A DNA stretch of 20,917 nt from Hyphomicrobiales bacterium (GTDB lineage: Bacteria; Pseudomonadota; Alphaproteobacteria; Rhizobiales; Xanthobacteraceae), in NCBI GenBank assembly GCA_003164375.1, contig PLTE01000276.1:1-20917 (forward strand), in the 5' to 3' direction. The notes below the pieces were generated by a model. The model was not told the origin of the DNA. It ran no database searches and worked only from the letters and a program-made list of their open reading frames with translations. Numbering within the stretch: position 1 is the first letter of the stretch; each line of letters opens with the position of its first letter. Shown one piece after another: positions 7,179 through 15,684 of this stretch. The translations under genes and the position numbers were made by a program.

Positions 7179-9307
7179 ACACACCCGTCATGAACACCCC
7201 CGCCCTTCCCGGCCCTCTGGCCGACAATCCGCGCCTCGAACGCTGGGTGACATTTCCGGCGCCCGGCAAGGTGATCGTCGGCACCGGCCGCGTCGAACTC
7301 GGCCAGGGCGTGCTGACGGCGATGACACAGATCGCTGCCGACGAACTCGACGTTGCGATGGAGCGCATCACGATCCGTTCGGGCGACACCGAATTTACGC
7401 CGAACGAGGGCTACACCGCCGGCAGCCAGTCGATCCAATTCGGCGGCGTGGCGATGCGGCAGGCCTGCGCGGATGTGCGTAGCCTGTTCATCGATCAGGC
7501 AGCGAGAGTGCTTGGCTGTAAGACCAGCGAACTCAGCATTTGCGACGGCGGCATCCTTCACAATGGCGTGCCGACAGGCCAGGATTATTGGACACTCGCG
7601 GGCGCGGTTGATCTCGCCGCCGAAGCGACCGGCGGCGGCAAGCGCAAAACGGTTGCGGATTTCAATGTCATCGGCCGGAGCAGCGCGCGCCTCGACCTGC
7701 CGGCAAAGATTTTTGGCGCGGCCGTCTTTATCCACGACCTGGTGCTCGACGGCATGCTGCATGCACGGGTCGTGCGACAGCCCAACCGCGGCGCTACCAT
7801 CGATGCCATCGACGAACGGGCGATCAAACGCGCCGCCAAGGCGCCGGTCGAATTCGTGCGCAACGGTAATTTTCTCGCCATCGTCGGCGCCGACGAGACC
7901 GCCGTCGACCTGGCTGGCGCCGCCGCGGCCAAATACGTCATATGGCAACACGTCGAGACGCCGACCCCGCTCCAGGCAGAAGCTTCTTGGCTGCGGCAAC
8001 GGCCGGTAATCGACCGCATCATCGGTGCGCCAGAGCCGGCCGACCCGCAGGGCCGCGTGCGGTTCGAGTCGACCTATACGCGCGGATACCTCGCCCATGC
8101 TTCAATCTCGCCGTCCTGCGGCTTGGCGCTTTATCACGATGGCCGTCTAACGGTCTGGACGCATTGCCAGGGCGTGTTCCCGCTGCGGGCGGCGCTGGCG
8201 CGGACGCTTTCTCTCGACGCGTCGGCGATCACCGTGCACCACGTGCAGGGCTCCGGCTGCTACGGCCATAACGGCGCCGACGATGCCGCCGCCGACGCCG
8301 CCATCATCGCGATGAAAATGCCGGGCGTGCCGATCCGCGTGCGCTGGCGCCGCGAAGAGGAGTTTGTCTATGAGCCGAAGAGCCCGGCGATGGTGGTGAA
8401 GGTCCGGGCTTTGCTCGACGACGCCGGCAAGCCGGCCGACTGGAGCGCGGAAATCTGGAGCGGCACGCACAATTATCGCCCCGGCGCGGGCGGCAACCTG
8501 TTGGGTGCGCAAGCGCTGCCCAATCCGCCGCCCGAGCCGCCGCCGGGCGACGTGCCGGAAAGCCATGGCGGCGGCGCCACCCGCAACGGCGAGCCGCTCT
8601 ACGACATTGCGCATAAGCGCATCATCCATCATCTCGTAACAGAGACGCCGGTTCGCACCTCGGCGTTACGCGGCCTCGGCGCCATGCCAAACGTGTTCGC
8701 GATCGAGTGCGCCATCGATGAGTTGGCTGAACGCGCCGGCCAAGATCCGGTGCAATACCGGCTCTCGATAACCGTCGATCCCCGCGCGCGCGCGGTCATC
8801 GAAAAGGTCGCCGCCATGGCTGGCTGGGAGGCCGGTGAGTCCGGCGGCGCCGGCCGCGGCCGCGGCATCGCCTTTGCGCGCTACAAAAGCCGCGCCGCCT
8901 ACGCCGCCGTTGTTGTCGCGCTCGATGTCGAAGAGACGATCCGCCTGCGACATGTCTGGTGCGCGACCGACGCCGGCCTCGTGGTCAATCCGGACGGCGT
9001 GATCAATCAGCTCGAAGGCGGGATCATTCAGTCGGCGAGTTGGGTGCTCAAGGAACAGGTCCGCTTCGACGACGGAGTGAGTTCGTTCGATTGGGAAACC
9101 TATCCGGTGCTGAAATTCAGTGAAGTGCCGGAAATCGATATCGCACTCATCAACACCAAGGACGAGGTGCCGCTCGGCGTCGGCGAAGTGACCGCCGGCC
9201 CCACCGCCGCCGCAATCGGTAATGCGGTGTCGCACGCGCTCGGCGCGCGCATCCGCGATCTGCCGCTGACGCGCGAGCGCATCATGGCAACGCTGCTCAA
9301 GGAATAG
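7175..9307 (+). CDS. Molybdopterin-binding catalytic subunit of a xanthine dehydrogenase-family enzyme (IorB-type)
   Basis: This 710-residue protein would hydroxylate or dehydrogenate a heterocycle or aldehyde using a molybdenum-cytosine-type cofactor. The domain order is IorB-like. A molybdopterin-binding block comes first (GTGRVELGQGVLTAMTQIAAD near 30-50, TAGSQSIQFGG near 80). The hammerhead domain follows (RLDLPAKIFGAAVFIHD near 172). The remaining cofactor segments are GSGCYGHNGADDAAADAA from 359, ALRGLGAMPNVFAIE near 505, and GVGE with the presumed catalytic Glu at 671. Unlike many IorB proteins it shows no twin-arginine signal or hydrophobic N-terminus, so it is probably cytoplasmic. 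There is no FAD subunit gene and no fused cytochrome. The ribosome site is GGGAG before the ATG. The neighbouring minus-strand cluster ends only 29 bases away. The family is confident; the substrate is unknown. Confidence 0.9.
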   Translation: MNTPVMNTPALPGPLADNPRLERWVTFPAPGKVIVGTGRVELGQGVLTAMTQIAADELDVAMERITIRSGDTEFTPNEGYTAGSQSIQFGGVAMRQACADVRSLFIDQAARVLGCKTSELSICDGGILHNGVPTGQDYWTLAGAVDLAAEATGGGKRKTVADFNVIGRSSARLDLPAKIFGAAVFIHDLVLDGMLHARVVRQPNRGATIDAIDERAIKRAAKAPVEFVRNGNFLAIVGADETAVDLAGAAAAKYVIWQHVETPTPLQAEASWLRQRPVIDRIIGAPEPADPQGRVRFESTYTRGYLAHASISPSCGLALYHDGRLTVWTHCQGVFPLRAALARTLSLDASAITVHHVQGSGCYGHNGADDAAADAAIIAMKMPGVPIRVRWRREEEFVYEPKSPAMVVKVRALLDDAGKPADWSAEIWSGTHNYRPGAGGNLLGAQALPNPPPEPPPGDVPESHGGGATRNGEPLYDIAHKRIIHHLVTETPVRTSALRGLGAMPNVFAIECAIDELAERAGQDPVQYRLSITVDPRARAVIEKVAAMAGWEAGESGGAGRGRGIAFARYKSRAAYAAVVVALDVEETIRLRHVWCATDAGLVVNPDGVINQLEGGIIQSASWVLKEQVRFDDGVSSFDWETYPVLKFSEVPEIDIALINTKDEVPLGVGEVTAGPTAAAIGNAVSHALGARIRDLPLTRERIMATLLKE

Positions 9308-9336
9308 CTCCGAGCCGTCGCGCCGCGGCCTGGCCG

Positions 9337-10359
9337 TCAGCCGAAGGTGAAGGCGTCATGATAGGCGCCTTGCACTTGCCCGCCCGGCACCGGGCCGCCG
9401 CCGGGCACATGCACCATGTTGCCGATCACCGCGCAGGTCGCGCCATGCAAGCCGTGGCGCGGGATCGCCATCGGCGCGAGCGCCTCCCAGCTGTCGGTCT
9501 TCGGATCGTAAGCCTCGTTGGTGCCGAACACCTTGCCGGTGGCTTCGCCGCCGAACACCACGATCTTGCCGTCGATATAGACGCAGGAAGGACCACTGCG
9601 CGCCGTCGGCAGCGGCGCCCGGAAGCTCCAGCCGTCGGTTTTCGGATCGTAGACGGCGTTGAGACTGGTATTGAAGTCGTAGGAATCCATGCGGCCGGCG
9701 ATGGCGTGGATTTTTCCATCGACCACGGCGACGCCCATATGGTCGCGTTGGCCGACAAAAGGTTGGGTGCCGGTCGAGCCGCGCATGCTGGCGCGATCGG
9801 AGTATTTGTCGGTCGCCGGATCGTAGACCTCGTGCCACTCCACCGAGCGCACATCGCGCCCGCCGAGCAGATGGATCTTGCCGTCGAGCAGGATCGCCGA
9901 AATCGCGCCGCGCGGCCGCGATAATGCGGCGATCGGCGCCCACTGGTCGGTCGCGGAATCGTAGACGAAACATTTGGAATGCGGACAACGGTTCTGCTCG
10001 ACGAAGCCGCCGAAGGTGTAGATTTTTGTGCCGATGGCAACGCCGGCCACGTGATTGCAGGGGTGAGGGAACGGCGCCTTGAGCGACCACGATTTCACCG
10101 CGGGGTCATAGACCTGATGAAAATTCTGATCGACGCGGTGCTTGGCGTAACCGGCGATGCTGTGGATTTTGCCGCTGCATTCGATGACGGCGTGTTCGCC
10201 GGTCGGGATCGGCATGCGCGGCTGCTCGATCCATTTGCCGGGGTTCGCCGCCTTGGGTGCAACGCTCGTCATATAACGCTGCTTCTCGACCGTCGCGGGT
10301 ATGGCGGTAACCATCCTGTCGTTCAGGCCGAGAAAAACCGGAAGCTCTGGTTCTGTCAT
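9337..10359 (-). CDS. Kelch-repeat beta-propeller protein
   Basis: The product of 340 residues is made almost wholly of six kelch-type units. Each carries a DGKIHxxGG-like strand followed by a YDPxTDxW-like strand (for example KIHSIAGY, KIYTFGGF, KIHLLGGR, KIHAIAGR, KIVVFGGE, with YDPKTDGW and YDPKTDSW). This predicts a six-bladed propeller. There is no signal peptide or membrane segment, so it is likely cytoplasmic. The start is the ATG at 10359, preceded by GAGGTG. An in-frame TTG at 10371 lies before that ribosome site and is rejected. It is the last gene of the minus-strand cluster, 81 bases after the TIM-barrel gene. Kelch propellers can be binding scaffolds or enzymes; nothing here identifies a ligand. 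It converges on the molybdenum hydroxylase gene. Confidence 0.88.
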   Translation of the reverse strand: MTEPELPVFLGLNDRMVTAIPATVEKQRYMTSVAPKAANPGKWIEQPRMPIPTGEHAVIECSGKIHSIAGYAKHRVDQNFHQVYDPAVKSWSLKAPFPHPCNHVAGVAIGTKIYTFGGFVEQNRCPHSKCFVYDSATDQWAPIAALSRPRGAISAILLDGKIHLLGGRDVRSVEWHEVYDPATDKYSDRASMRGSTGTQPFVGQRDHMGVAVVDGKIHAIAGRMDSYDFNTSLNAVYDPKTDGWSFRAPLPTARSGPSCVYIDGKIVVFGGEATGKVFGTNEAYDPKTDSWEALAPMAIPRHGLHGATCAVIGNMVHVPGGGPVPGGQVQGAYHDAFTFG

Positions 10360-10440
10360 AATGCACCTCAACTTTATTTGCGCGTGATGTGGTACCGGTT
10401 CGCACCCTCGGATCGGAGTCCGACGGCAGGCTTTTCGGGA

Positions 10441-11283
10441 TCATGCGCTCGCATAAGCCGGGACAGCGTCCCGCAACAATTTGCGTGTCAGCTCGACACC
10501 CTCGCGTGCGACATCATAGGGCGAGCGGGCCCATAGCTCGGGATTGGGCGCTTCGTAGCTCAGATAGCCGGTGTAATTCTTCTCCGCCAAGAGACCGAGC
10601 ATCTCGCGCCATTTGACGACGCCCTTGCCGGGCGGCAGGCGGTCGGTCGGCCGCTTCACGCCGGTGACCGGGTTCGGCGACAGGTCGCTGTATTGAAAGC
10701 AGAAGATTTGCTCGGCCGGCACGTTCGCAAAGCCCCGCCCGCCGGCGCCGCTGCGGGTGAAATGATAGGCGTCGATCAGGTAGCCGCAATTCGGCTTGGC
10801 CGCGCCGGTGATCAGCTCGGTAAGCACCGGCAGGCTGTTGAGCACCTCATGCTGCGAATTGAATTCGATCGCCAGCCGCAGGCCGTACCCGGCGGCGATG
10901 TCGCCGGCTTGGCGCAGATAGTTGATGGCGTCCTTGATCGGGCCCGACACCGGTCCCGGCGCGCTCATGAGCATTGTGCAGCCGAGCGCGACCGCATTCT
11001 CGCACGATTCCCGGAATACGTCGAACAACCGCTTGCTCTCGTCGCCGCTGGCGAACAGCCAGCCATATTCGACGCCGAGCACGCCGACCGGAATGCCGCT
11101 GTTGCGGATGAGATCGAGCACCTGCGCGTTCGTCATGCCGGCCTCGAAGCAACGCTTGAAGTCGGTGCGGCGCAGCTCGACCGCGTCATAGCCGGCAACG
11201 TGCGCGGCATCGAGCGCGGTCGCGAGCGGCGTGGTGTCGATCGTCCACATATGCAGCGCCAACCGTCCGAACTTTTCCGTCAT
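10441..11283 (-). CDS. Sugar phosphate isomerase/epimerase-like TIM barrel (AP endonuclease 2 superfamily)
   Basis: This 280-residue protein of the xylose-isomerase-like TIM-barrel superfamily has strand motifs DAVELRR (33-39), GVLGVEYGW (67-75), LAIEFN (137-142), YLIDAYHF (168-175), FCFQYSDL (194-201) and LSYEAPN (241-247). The likely divalent-metal ligands are Glu140, Asp171, Gln197 and Glu244, the pattern of IolE/Hyi-type isomerases, epimerases and dehydratases. There is no signal peptide. The ATG at 11283 has GGAG ten bases upstream, inside the loop of an inverted repeat. In the minus-strand cluster it lies between the MFS carrier and the kelch protein, which suggests it processes the imported compound. 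The exact reaction cannot be assigned. Confidence 0.87.
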   Translation of the reverse strand: MTEKFGRLALHMWTIDTTPLATALDAAHVAGYDAVELRRTDFKRCFEAGMTNAQVLDLIRNSGIPVGVLGVEYGWLFASGDESKRLFDVFRESCENAVALGCTMLMSAPGPVSGPIKDAINYLRQAGDIAAGYGLRLAIEFNSQHEVLNSLPVLTELITGAAKPNCGYLIDAYHFTRSGAGGRGFANVPAEQIFCFQYSDLSPNPVTGVKRPTDRLPPGKGVVKWREMLGLLAEKNYTGYLSYEAPNPELWARSPYDVAREGVELTRKLLRDAVPAYASA

Positions 11284-11332
11284 GATTAGCGGACTCCGTT
11301 ACGCTAATGGCTGCCGTCCGCCTGCACGGACG
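11284..11332 (-). promoter_or_regulatory. Inverted repeat enclosing the ribosome site of the TIM-barrel gene, plus adjacent hairpin
   Basis: In the transcript sense the bases before the ATG read ATTAGCG, a ten-base loop TAACGGAGTC, CGCTAAT, then C and ATG. The 7-bp arms lie at 11302-11308 and 11285-11291. The ribosome site GGAG sits in the loop. Just upstream a second small hairpin has arms CGTCCG (11315-11320) and CGGACG (11327-11332). The first could be an operator or a translational control hairpin. The rest of the 217-base gap to the MFS gene (to 11500) shows no gene. Confidence 0.4.
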
Positions 11333-11500
11333 ATCGTCGCCGAGACCATTGCGCCGTTATTGGCTTCACGGTGAAGGATGTAAAGGCCGAGGTGTCGGTA
11401 AGGTCTAGCCGGTATGCCGATGGTGGCCGGCGCCGATCTGATGACGCGCGGCCGGCTCATGACCAGCCGGGCCGCGCGCTTATTTCTGCGCCGTGCGCGC

Positions 11501-12922
11501 CTAGCCCGTCGGCGGCGCGATCTCGTCGAGGCTCTTCTGCTTCGCTTCGGGACCGAGTTGGGTCACCGAGATCGCCGCGATGAACAGCAAACTCGCCAGG
11601 CAGGCGAATACCGTCGTCAGGCCCCAGCCGGTCTGCACCCACAAGATCATCGGCATGATGAAAGCGGTTGCCAGCCGGCCGACGCCCGAAGCCCAGCCGA
11701 AGCCGGACGCGCGCGCATTGGTAGGGAACACTTCGGACGCGAAAATCTGCGCCGAATTGCCGGCGACCTGAACGAAGAAGATCATGATGAAGCCGACAGC
11801 CATGAGCTCGATCGCGGTCACCGCATTGGCGAAGGCGATCGCCATCACGCCGGCGCCGACGAAAGCGCAAACCGCCGTGATCTTGCGGCCGAACTTATCG
11901 AGCGCGTACATCATGAAGAGGCTGGCGCACGGCACCGCGAAGTTCATCGCCAGCGTATATTGCAGCGACTTGGTGATGCTGAAGCCCTTGCCGTTCATGA
12001 TATTCGGCAGCCACGCGCCAAGCCCTATGGCGATGCCGAAGAACGCCGTGAAGCAGATCATTCCGGCGATCACCCGCTTTGGGAACATCCGGAAGACGAC
12101 GCTGAACGGATCGCTCTTGGTGTTGCTTGCGGCATCGGTCGACAGCGGTTGGGTCGGTCCGGCAATGCCGAGCTTGGTGAGCACGGTGAGCGCCTCTTTG
12201 CCGCGGCCGTGGGTCGCCAGATAGCGCGGCGATTCCGGCAGCGAGTAGCGCAGCACCCAGACGATCAGCGCCGCGACGCCGATCAAAACCCACACGCCGC
12301 GCCAGGCGTAGTCGGCCGAATTGGTAACGCTTGGCATTGCAGCGACGAGACCGGAAAAGCCGAGTACGAGTCCGGTTCCGATCGGCCACACGCAGGCGCC
12401 GCCGATGAAATGCACGGTGGCCAGGACGCGGCCGCGAATGCGTTTGGGCGCGTATTCGCCCGCATAGGCGAAGGCGAGCGGTTGCTCGGCGCCCAGCGCG
12501 ATTCCGGCGATGAACCGGCAGGCGATCAACAGTGTGACGCTCGGGGCGAGCGCGCCTAGGATGGTGAAGATACCGAACAACAAAAGATTGAACTGATAGA
12601 TGAATCGCCGGCCGAACCGGTCCGAGATCTCGCCCTGTGCGGCGGTGCCGAGCGCCAAGCCGAAAACGGTGGCGCTGCCGATCGCTGCGACTTCCGCGCC
12701 GGACGCGAAGCCGGACTTGAGCATGAAGGGGACCAGCGAGCCGAACACGGTATAATCGATGACGTCGCAGAAATATCCGGCGGCGATGAGTGCGACCACG
12801 CGCCGGTGCAGCGGCGAAATCTTCGCATCGTCCAGCGCCGCGTTGACGAAACCTTCGATCGTCTGTGCCGACTGGGCGGCGCGGCCCGGGCTTGCAACCT
12901 GTGCCGACGTAAGTGCCACCAT
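11501..12922 (-). CDS. MFS transporter (sugar porter / aromatic acid:H+ symporter-like)
   Basis: This inner-membrane secondary carrier has 473 residues and about twelve hydrophobic segments. A soluble N-terminal tail of about 45 residues precedes helix 1, which contains CDVIDYTVFG, close to the acidic DGxD motif of aromatic-acid symporters. The loop 2-3 signature DRFGRR is at 101-106. PESPRYLATHGR after helix 6 is a sugar-porter-type signature. The central loop precedes FPKRVIAGM, where the second half begins, and DKFGRKITA is the mirrored signature. The ATG at 12922 has GGGGAGGATCAC directly upstream; an upstream in-frame start at 13021 is rejected. The carrier follows the LVIVD gene by 216 bases and precedes the TIM barrel. 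A small organic acid or sugar acid is a plausible cargo, but this is inference. Confidence 0.9.
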   Translation of the reverse strand: MVALTSAQVASPGRAAQSAQTIEGFVNAALDDAKISPLHRRVVALIAAGYFCDVIDYTVFGSLVPFMLKSGFASGAEVAAIGSATVFGLALGTAAQGEISDRFGRRFIYQFNLLLFGIFTILGALAPSVTLLIACRFIAGIALGAEQPLAFAYAGEYAPKRIRGRVLATVHFIGGACVWPIGTGLVLGFSGLVAAMPSVTNSADYAWRGVWVLIGVAALIVWVLRYSLPESPRYLATHGRGKEALTVLTKLGIAGPTQPLSTDAASNTKSDPFSVVFRMFPKRVIAGMICFTAFFGIAIGLGAWLPNIMNGKGFSITKSLQYTLAMNFAVPCASLFMMYALDKFGRKITAVCAFVGAGVMAIAFANAVTAIELMAVGFIMIFFVQVAGNSAQIFASEVFPTNARASGFGWASGVGRLATAFIMPMILWVQTGWGLTTVFACLASLLFIAAISVTQLGPEAKQKSLDEIAPPTG

Positions 12923-13098
12923 GTGATCCTCCCCATTATCGCCGGCCGCTTGAGCGGCTCTTGCCCCGTCAGTGTGGAAGGGCGGGCGCCCACTGTCAAT
13001 GCGGCTGCGGCGAGGCGACACACGCTGCGCTCGTCCGCGCGGATGGGGGACCCGGCCGATTTACTTGAGAATCACTCGCGCGATGGGGCTCTCTCCGG

Positions 13099-13118
13099 AT
13101 TCCCGCTGGCGCGGGAAT
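13099..13118. repeat. Short perfect hairpin element downstream of the LVIVD gene
   Basis: Arms ATTCCCGC and GCGGGAAT (13099-13106 and 13111-13118) enclose the loop TGGC. It lies 21 bases beyond the stop of the minus-strand LVIVD gene and could act as a 3' end structure, but no T-run follows on that strand. The same kind of hairpin is widely dispersed in alphaproteobacterial spacers, so I record it as a repeat element. The rest of the gap 12923-13138 shows no gene. Confidence 0.5.
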
Positions 13119-13138
13119 GAATGGAAGAGGCGGCCGTA

Positions 13139-14356
13139 TTACCCACCTTCGAACTGTAAAATATAGAGGCCGGCGTTGGAATCGGTGACGTACATCACGC
13201 CGTCTTTGTCGACGAAACAGTCGCAGGATTGCACGACCTGCGGCCGGTTCGGCCGCGGATCGAACATGCGGACCGGATCGGGCGGCACGAAATAGCCGGC
13301 TTCCTGCGGCGCGAACGGATTTTTGATGTCATAGGCGCGCACGCCGGCATTGTGCAGCGTGGCGAAAATATATCGCGAGCTGATGAATGCGCCCGGCCGG
13401 TTTTCCCACAGATTATGCGGGCCGAAATGGCCGCCTTTCTTGCAATAATCGGCCTCGTCCGGGATCGGCATGGTCGCAATGCTCACCGGATTGGAAGGCT
13501 CGCGGACGTCGAAAACCCAGATGTAGCGCAGGCCGAGCTTGCAGTCGGCGAAGTTCGCCTCGTCGGCGACGATCAAGAGATTGCGGTCCGGTAGCGGCAG
13601 CGGCGAATGGGTGCCGCCGCCAAACGGCGGATCCCAATTGCGATATGATACGAGCTTGGGCTTTGACGCGTCGCCGACATCGATCACCGCCAACCCGCCG
13701 TCGCGCCAGGCGCTATAGGCAAGATTGCCGGCGACCAGCGCGTGATGCAGCGCGTAACGCCTGCCCTTGGGCCAGGTCGGCGTCTCGCCGCCGCCGGTCC
13801 ACATGCCCGGCAACCAGAATTTGCCGACCACCTGCGGGCGCGTTGGCTCCGCCATGTCGACAATCACCAGCACATGGTCGGAAAATTCCGGCAGATGCAC
13901 GGAGACATAGGCATAGCGACCGCCGACATACCAGATGCGATGCGGCCCCAAGCCGCCAAGGGCTAAGAACGCGATTTCGCGTGGCGCTTCCGGCTTCGCC
14001 AGATCGTAGACCCGCAGGCCCGAGGTGAATTGCTGGCCTTTGAGCGCATCGCCCGAAGTCCCGGCGAAATAGGCCTCCTGGCTCACCTGCATGGTCCAGA
14101 CGCTGGGGCCGTTGACCGCGAGCAGCAGATCCTCGTGCGTCTGCAGATGGTGCGCGCGGGTGTTCGGCGGGCAGGCCAGGAAATTCACCGTCTTCGGATT
14201 TTTCGCATCGCGCACGTCGATGACGGTGATGCCGTTGGAAAAGCCGTGACCGATATAGGCGAAGCCGCGGTTCACCATCAGCTGTACGCCGTCGCCGCGG
14301 CCGCCCTGGTCGCTGTGGCTCAAGAATTTGATGTTACGGCTGGCGACGGCGGTCAT
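13139..14356 (-). CDS. LVIVD-repeat beta-propeller protein
   Basis: The product of 405 residues consists of repeated blades with the LVIVD-type core followed by a Pro motif: ITVIDVRDAKNPKTV, LRVYDLAKPEAPREI, VLVIVDMAEPTRPQVV, LAVIDVGDASKPKLV, IWVFDVREPSNPVSI and VRAYDIKNPFAPQEA, ending GLYILQFEGG. About seven blades are expected. Several conserved His residues (AHHLQTHED, YALHHALV, GGHFGPHNLW) and an Asp/Cys-containing C-terminal blade (SCDCFVDKDG) could form a metal or ligand site. There is no signal peptide. The ATG at 14356 is preceded by AAAGGA; the frame runs further upstream but that part lies inside the binding-protein gene. It starts 23 bases after that gene's stop, so the two are probably co-transcribed. 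The biochemical role of the family is not established to my knowledge. Confidence 0.88.
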   Translation of the reverse strand: MTAVASRNIKFLSHSDQGGRGDGVQLMVNRGFAYIGHGFSNGITVIDVRDAKNPKTVNFLACPPNTRAHHLQTHEDLLLAVNGPSVWTMQVSQEAYFAGTSGDALKGQQFTSGLRVYDLAKPEAPREIAFLALGGLGPHRIWYVGGRYAYVSVHLPEFSDHVLVIVDMAEPTRPQVVGKFWLPGMWTGGGETPTWPKGRRYALHHALVAGNLAYSAWRDGGLAVIDVGDASKPKLVSYRNWDPPFGGGTHSPLPLPDRNLLIVADEANFADCKLGLRYIWVFDVREPSNPVSIATMPIPDEADYCKKGGHFGPHNLWENRPGAFISSRYIFATLHNAGVRAYDIKNPFAPQEAGYFVPPDPVRMFDPRPNRPQVVQSCDCFVDKDGVMYVTDSNAGLYILQFEGG

Positions 14357-14379
14357 GGGTGTCCTTTTCGTGGGGCTTA

Positions 14380-15684
14380 TCAGCGCGCGGGAACCTGTTT
14401 TGCCGCGCTGTACGGATAGATCAGGTCGCCGGTCTTGTAGCCCGACGGCGCGACGACGGCTTGCGTCTTGTCGACGTCGCGGAATTGTTCGACGCCGTTG
14501 CCGACGATGTCGTGGAACTGGGTCTGGATGACGCGCGGCGCTGCCCATTCGCCGTCCGGCCCGTATTTCACGTCGCCGATCACGGTGTGGAAGGTGGCGC
14601 TGTGAAAATCTTGCGCGATCTTGGCGTCGCTGACGCTCTTGGTGTCGTTGATCGCCTGGCCGAGCACCTGCAGATCGGCATAGGCCCACGGCGCGATGTA
14701 GTAGCCGAACGGATCGACGCCCGCGGCGCCGGCCCTGGCCTGATAACGTTTGACGAATTCGAGCGCGCCGGGGAACTGCATGGTCTTCACCGGCAGCCAG
14801 AACGTGAAATCGACAAAGCCGTTGAGCAGCGGGCCGAGTTGGGCCTGCATCGACGGCGATTGCGGGCCGACCATGGCGCCGCCGACCATTTTTGGCGTGT
14901 AGCCGAGCTCGTTGAAGGCGCGCACCATGCCCGCCGAATCCAGCGGGAACGACGCGATCAGCACCACGTCGGGATTGGCCGCCTGGATCGCCCGCACGAT
15001 CGGCGAGAAATCGGTGGTCGTCGGCGGATAGGATTGATCGTAGACGATCTTCAATCCGGCGGCCTTGGCGTTGGCTCGCGCGCCTTCGGTGGCGTTCTTG
15101 GAGAACTCCGCGTCGGCGCCGACGATGGCGATGGTCTGCGGCTTGGGGTTTTGCGCCATCGCGGCGTCGAAGAAACCGGAGCTGATGCTCGACTTCGCGT
15201 CCGGTCCGTTCGGCGTCATCGATATGTAGCGCGGATAATGAAACTCGCTGTTGGCGGCGAGCGCGAACAAGCCGATGAAGGCCTTGCCGTGCGCCATGAC
15301 CACCGGAATCGCCGGCGCCACGATATTGGTCGAATAGCCCGAGACCACCAGATCGACTTTGTCGACGTCGAGCAGTTTGGTGTAGATGCCGGGCACGGTC
15401 GCCGGATTGCTCTGGTCGTCATAAAACACGAGCTTCACCGGGCGGCCGAGCAGCCCGCCCTTGGCGTTGACCTCGTCTTCCCAGATTTGCATGGCCAAGA
15501 GCGCCGATTTGCCGTTGACGGCGAGCGGCCCGCTTTGCGCCATGGAGAAGCCGATGGTGATGGGCTCTTCGGCGCGCGCCGGCGACGACGCGTTGATGAT
15601 CGCTGAGGCCGCCCATCCGGCGGCGGCCGTCAGCGCGAGAATCCGCAAAGACTTGATGAAAGTGCCGATCGGCAAGGCAAACAT
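14380..15684 (-). CDS. ABC transporter substrate-binding protein (LivJ/amide-binding type)
   Basis: This 434-residue periplasmic binding protein has a signal peptide: Lys/Arg near residues 11-14, a hydrophobic core ILALTAAAGWAASAII, and cleavage after ARA at residue 38. The mature part starts EEPITIGFSMAQSGPLAVNGK and has the type I periplasmic-binding fold of the branched-chain amino acid/amide/urea group (ALLAMQIWEDEVNAKGGLLGR, PVKLVFYDDQSNP, then DVVLIASFPLDSAGMVRAF). The ATG at 15684 has GGGGAGGAAG upstream. It is the first gene of the minus-strand cluster. No cognate permease or ATPase genes occur in the window, so it either serves a transporter elsewhere or acts as a sensor. The ligand class is probably a small organic compound with a carboxylate or amide, by family inference only. 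Confidence 0.92.
   Translation of the reverse strand: MFALPIGTFIKSLRILALTAAAGWAASAIINASSPARAEEPITIGFSMAQSGPLAVNGKSALLAMQIWEDEVNAKGGLLGRPVKLVFYDDQSNPATVPGIYTKLLDVDKVDLVVSGYSTNIVAPAIPVVMAHGKAFIGLFALAANSEFHYPRYISMTPNGPDAKSSISSGFFDAAMAQNPKPQTIAIVGADAEFSKNATEGARANAKAAGLKIVYDQSYPPTTTDFSPIVRAIQAANPDVVLIASFPLDSAGMVRAFNELGYTPKMVGGAMVGPQSPSMQAQLGPLLNGFVDFTFWLPVKTMQFPGALEFVKRYQARAGAAGVDPFGYYIAPWAYADLQVLGQAINDTKSVSDAKIAQDFHSATFHTVIGDVKYGPDGEWAAPRVIQTQFHDIVGNGVEQFRDVDKTQAVVAPSGYKTGDLIYPYSAAKQVPAR

Noticed and set aside
6998..8098. Minus-strand frame of 366 codons opposite the molybdenum hydroxylase genes
   Set aside because: It spans the junction of two well-supported genes in antisense and has low-complexity basic composition.
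11414..12559. Plus-strand frame of 381 codons opposite the MFS gene
   Set aside because: Hydrophilic His/Arg/Asp-rich shadow of a membrane protein gene; no recognisable domain.
14357..14689. Upstream extension of the LVIVD frame
   Set aside because: It lies within the binding-protein gene in another frame; the ATG at 14356 has its own ribosome site and gives the expected repeat protein.
14359..15606. Plus-strand frame of 415 codons opposite the binding protein
   Set aside because: Antisense to a gene with a signal peptide and good ribosome site; composition typical of shadow frames.
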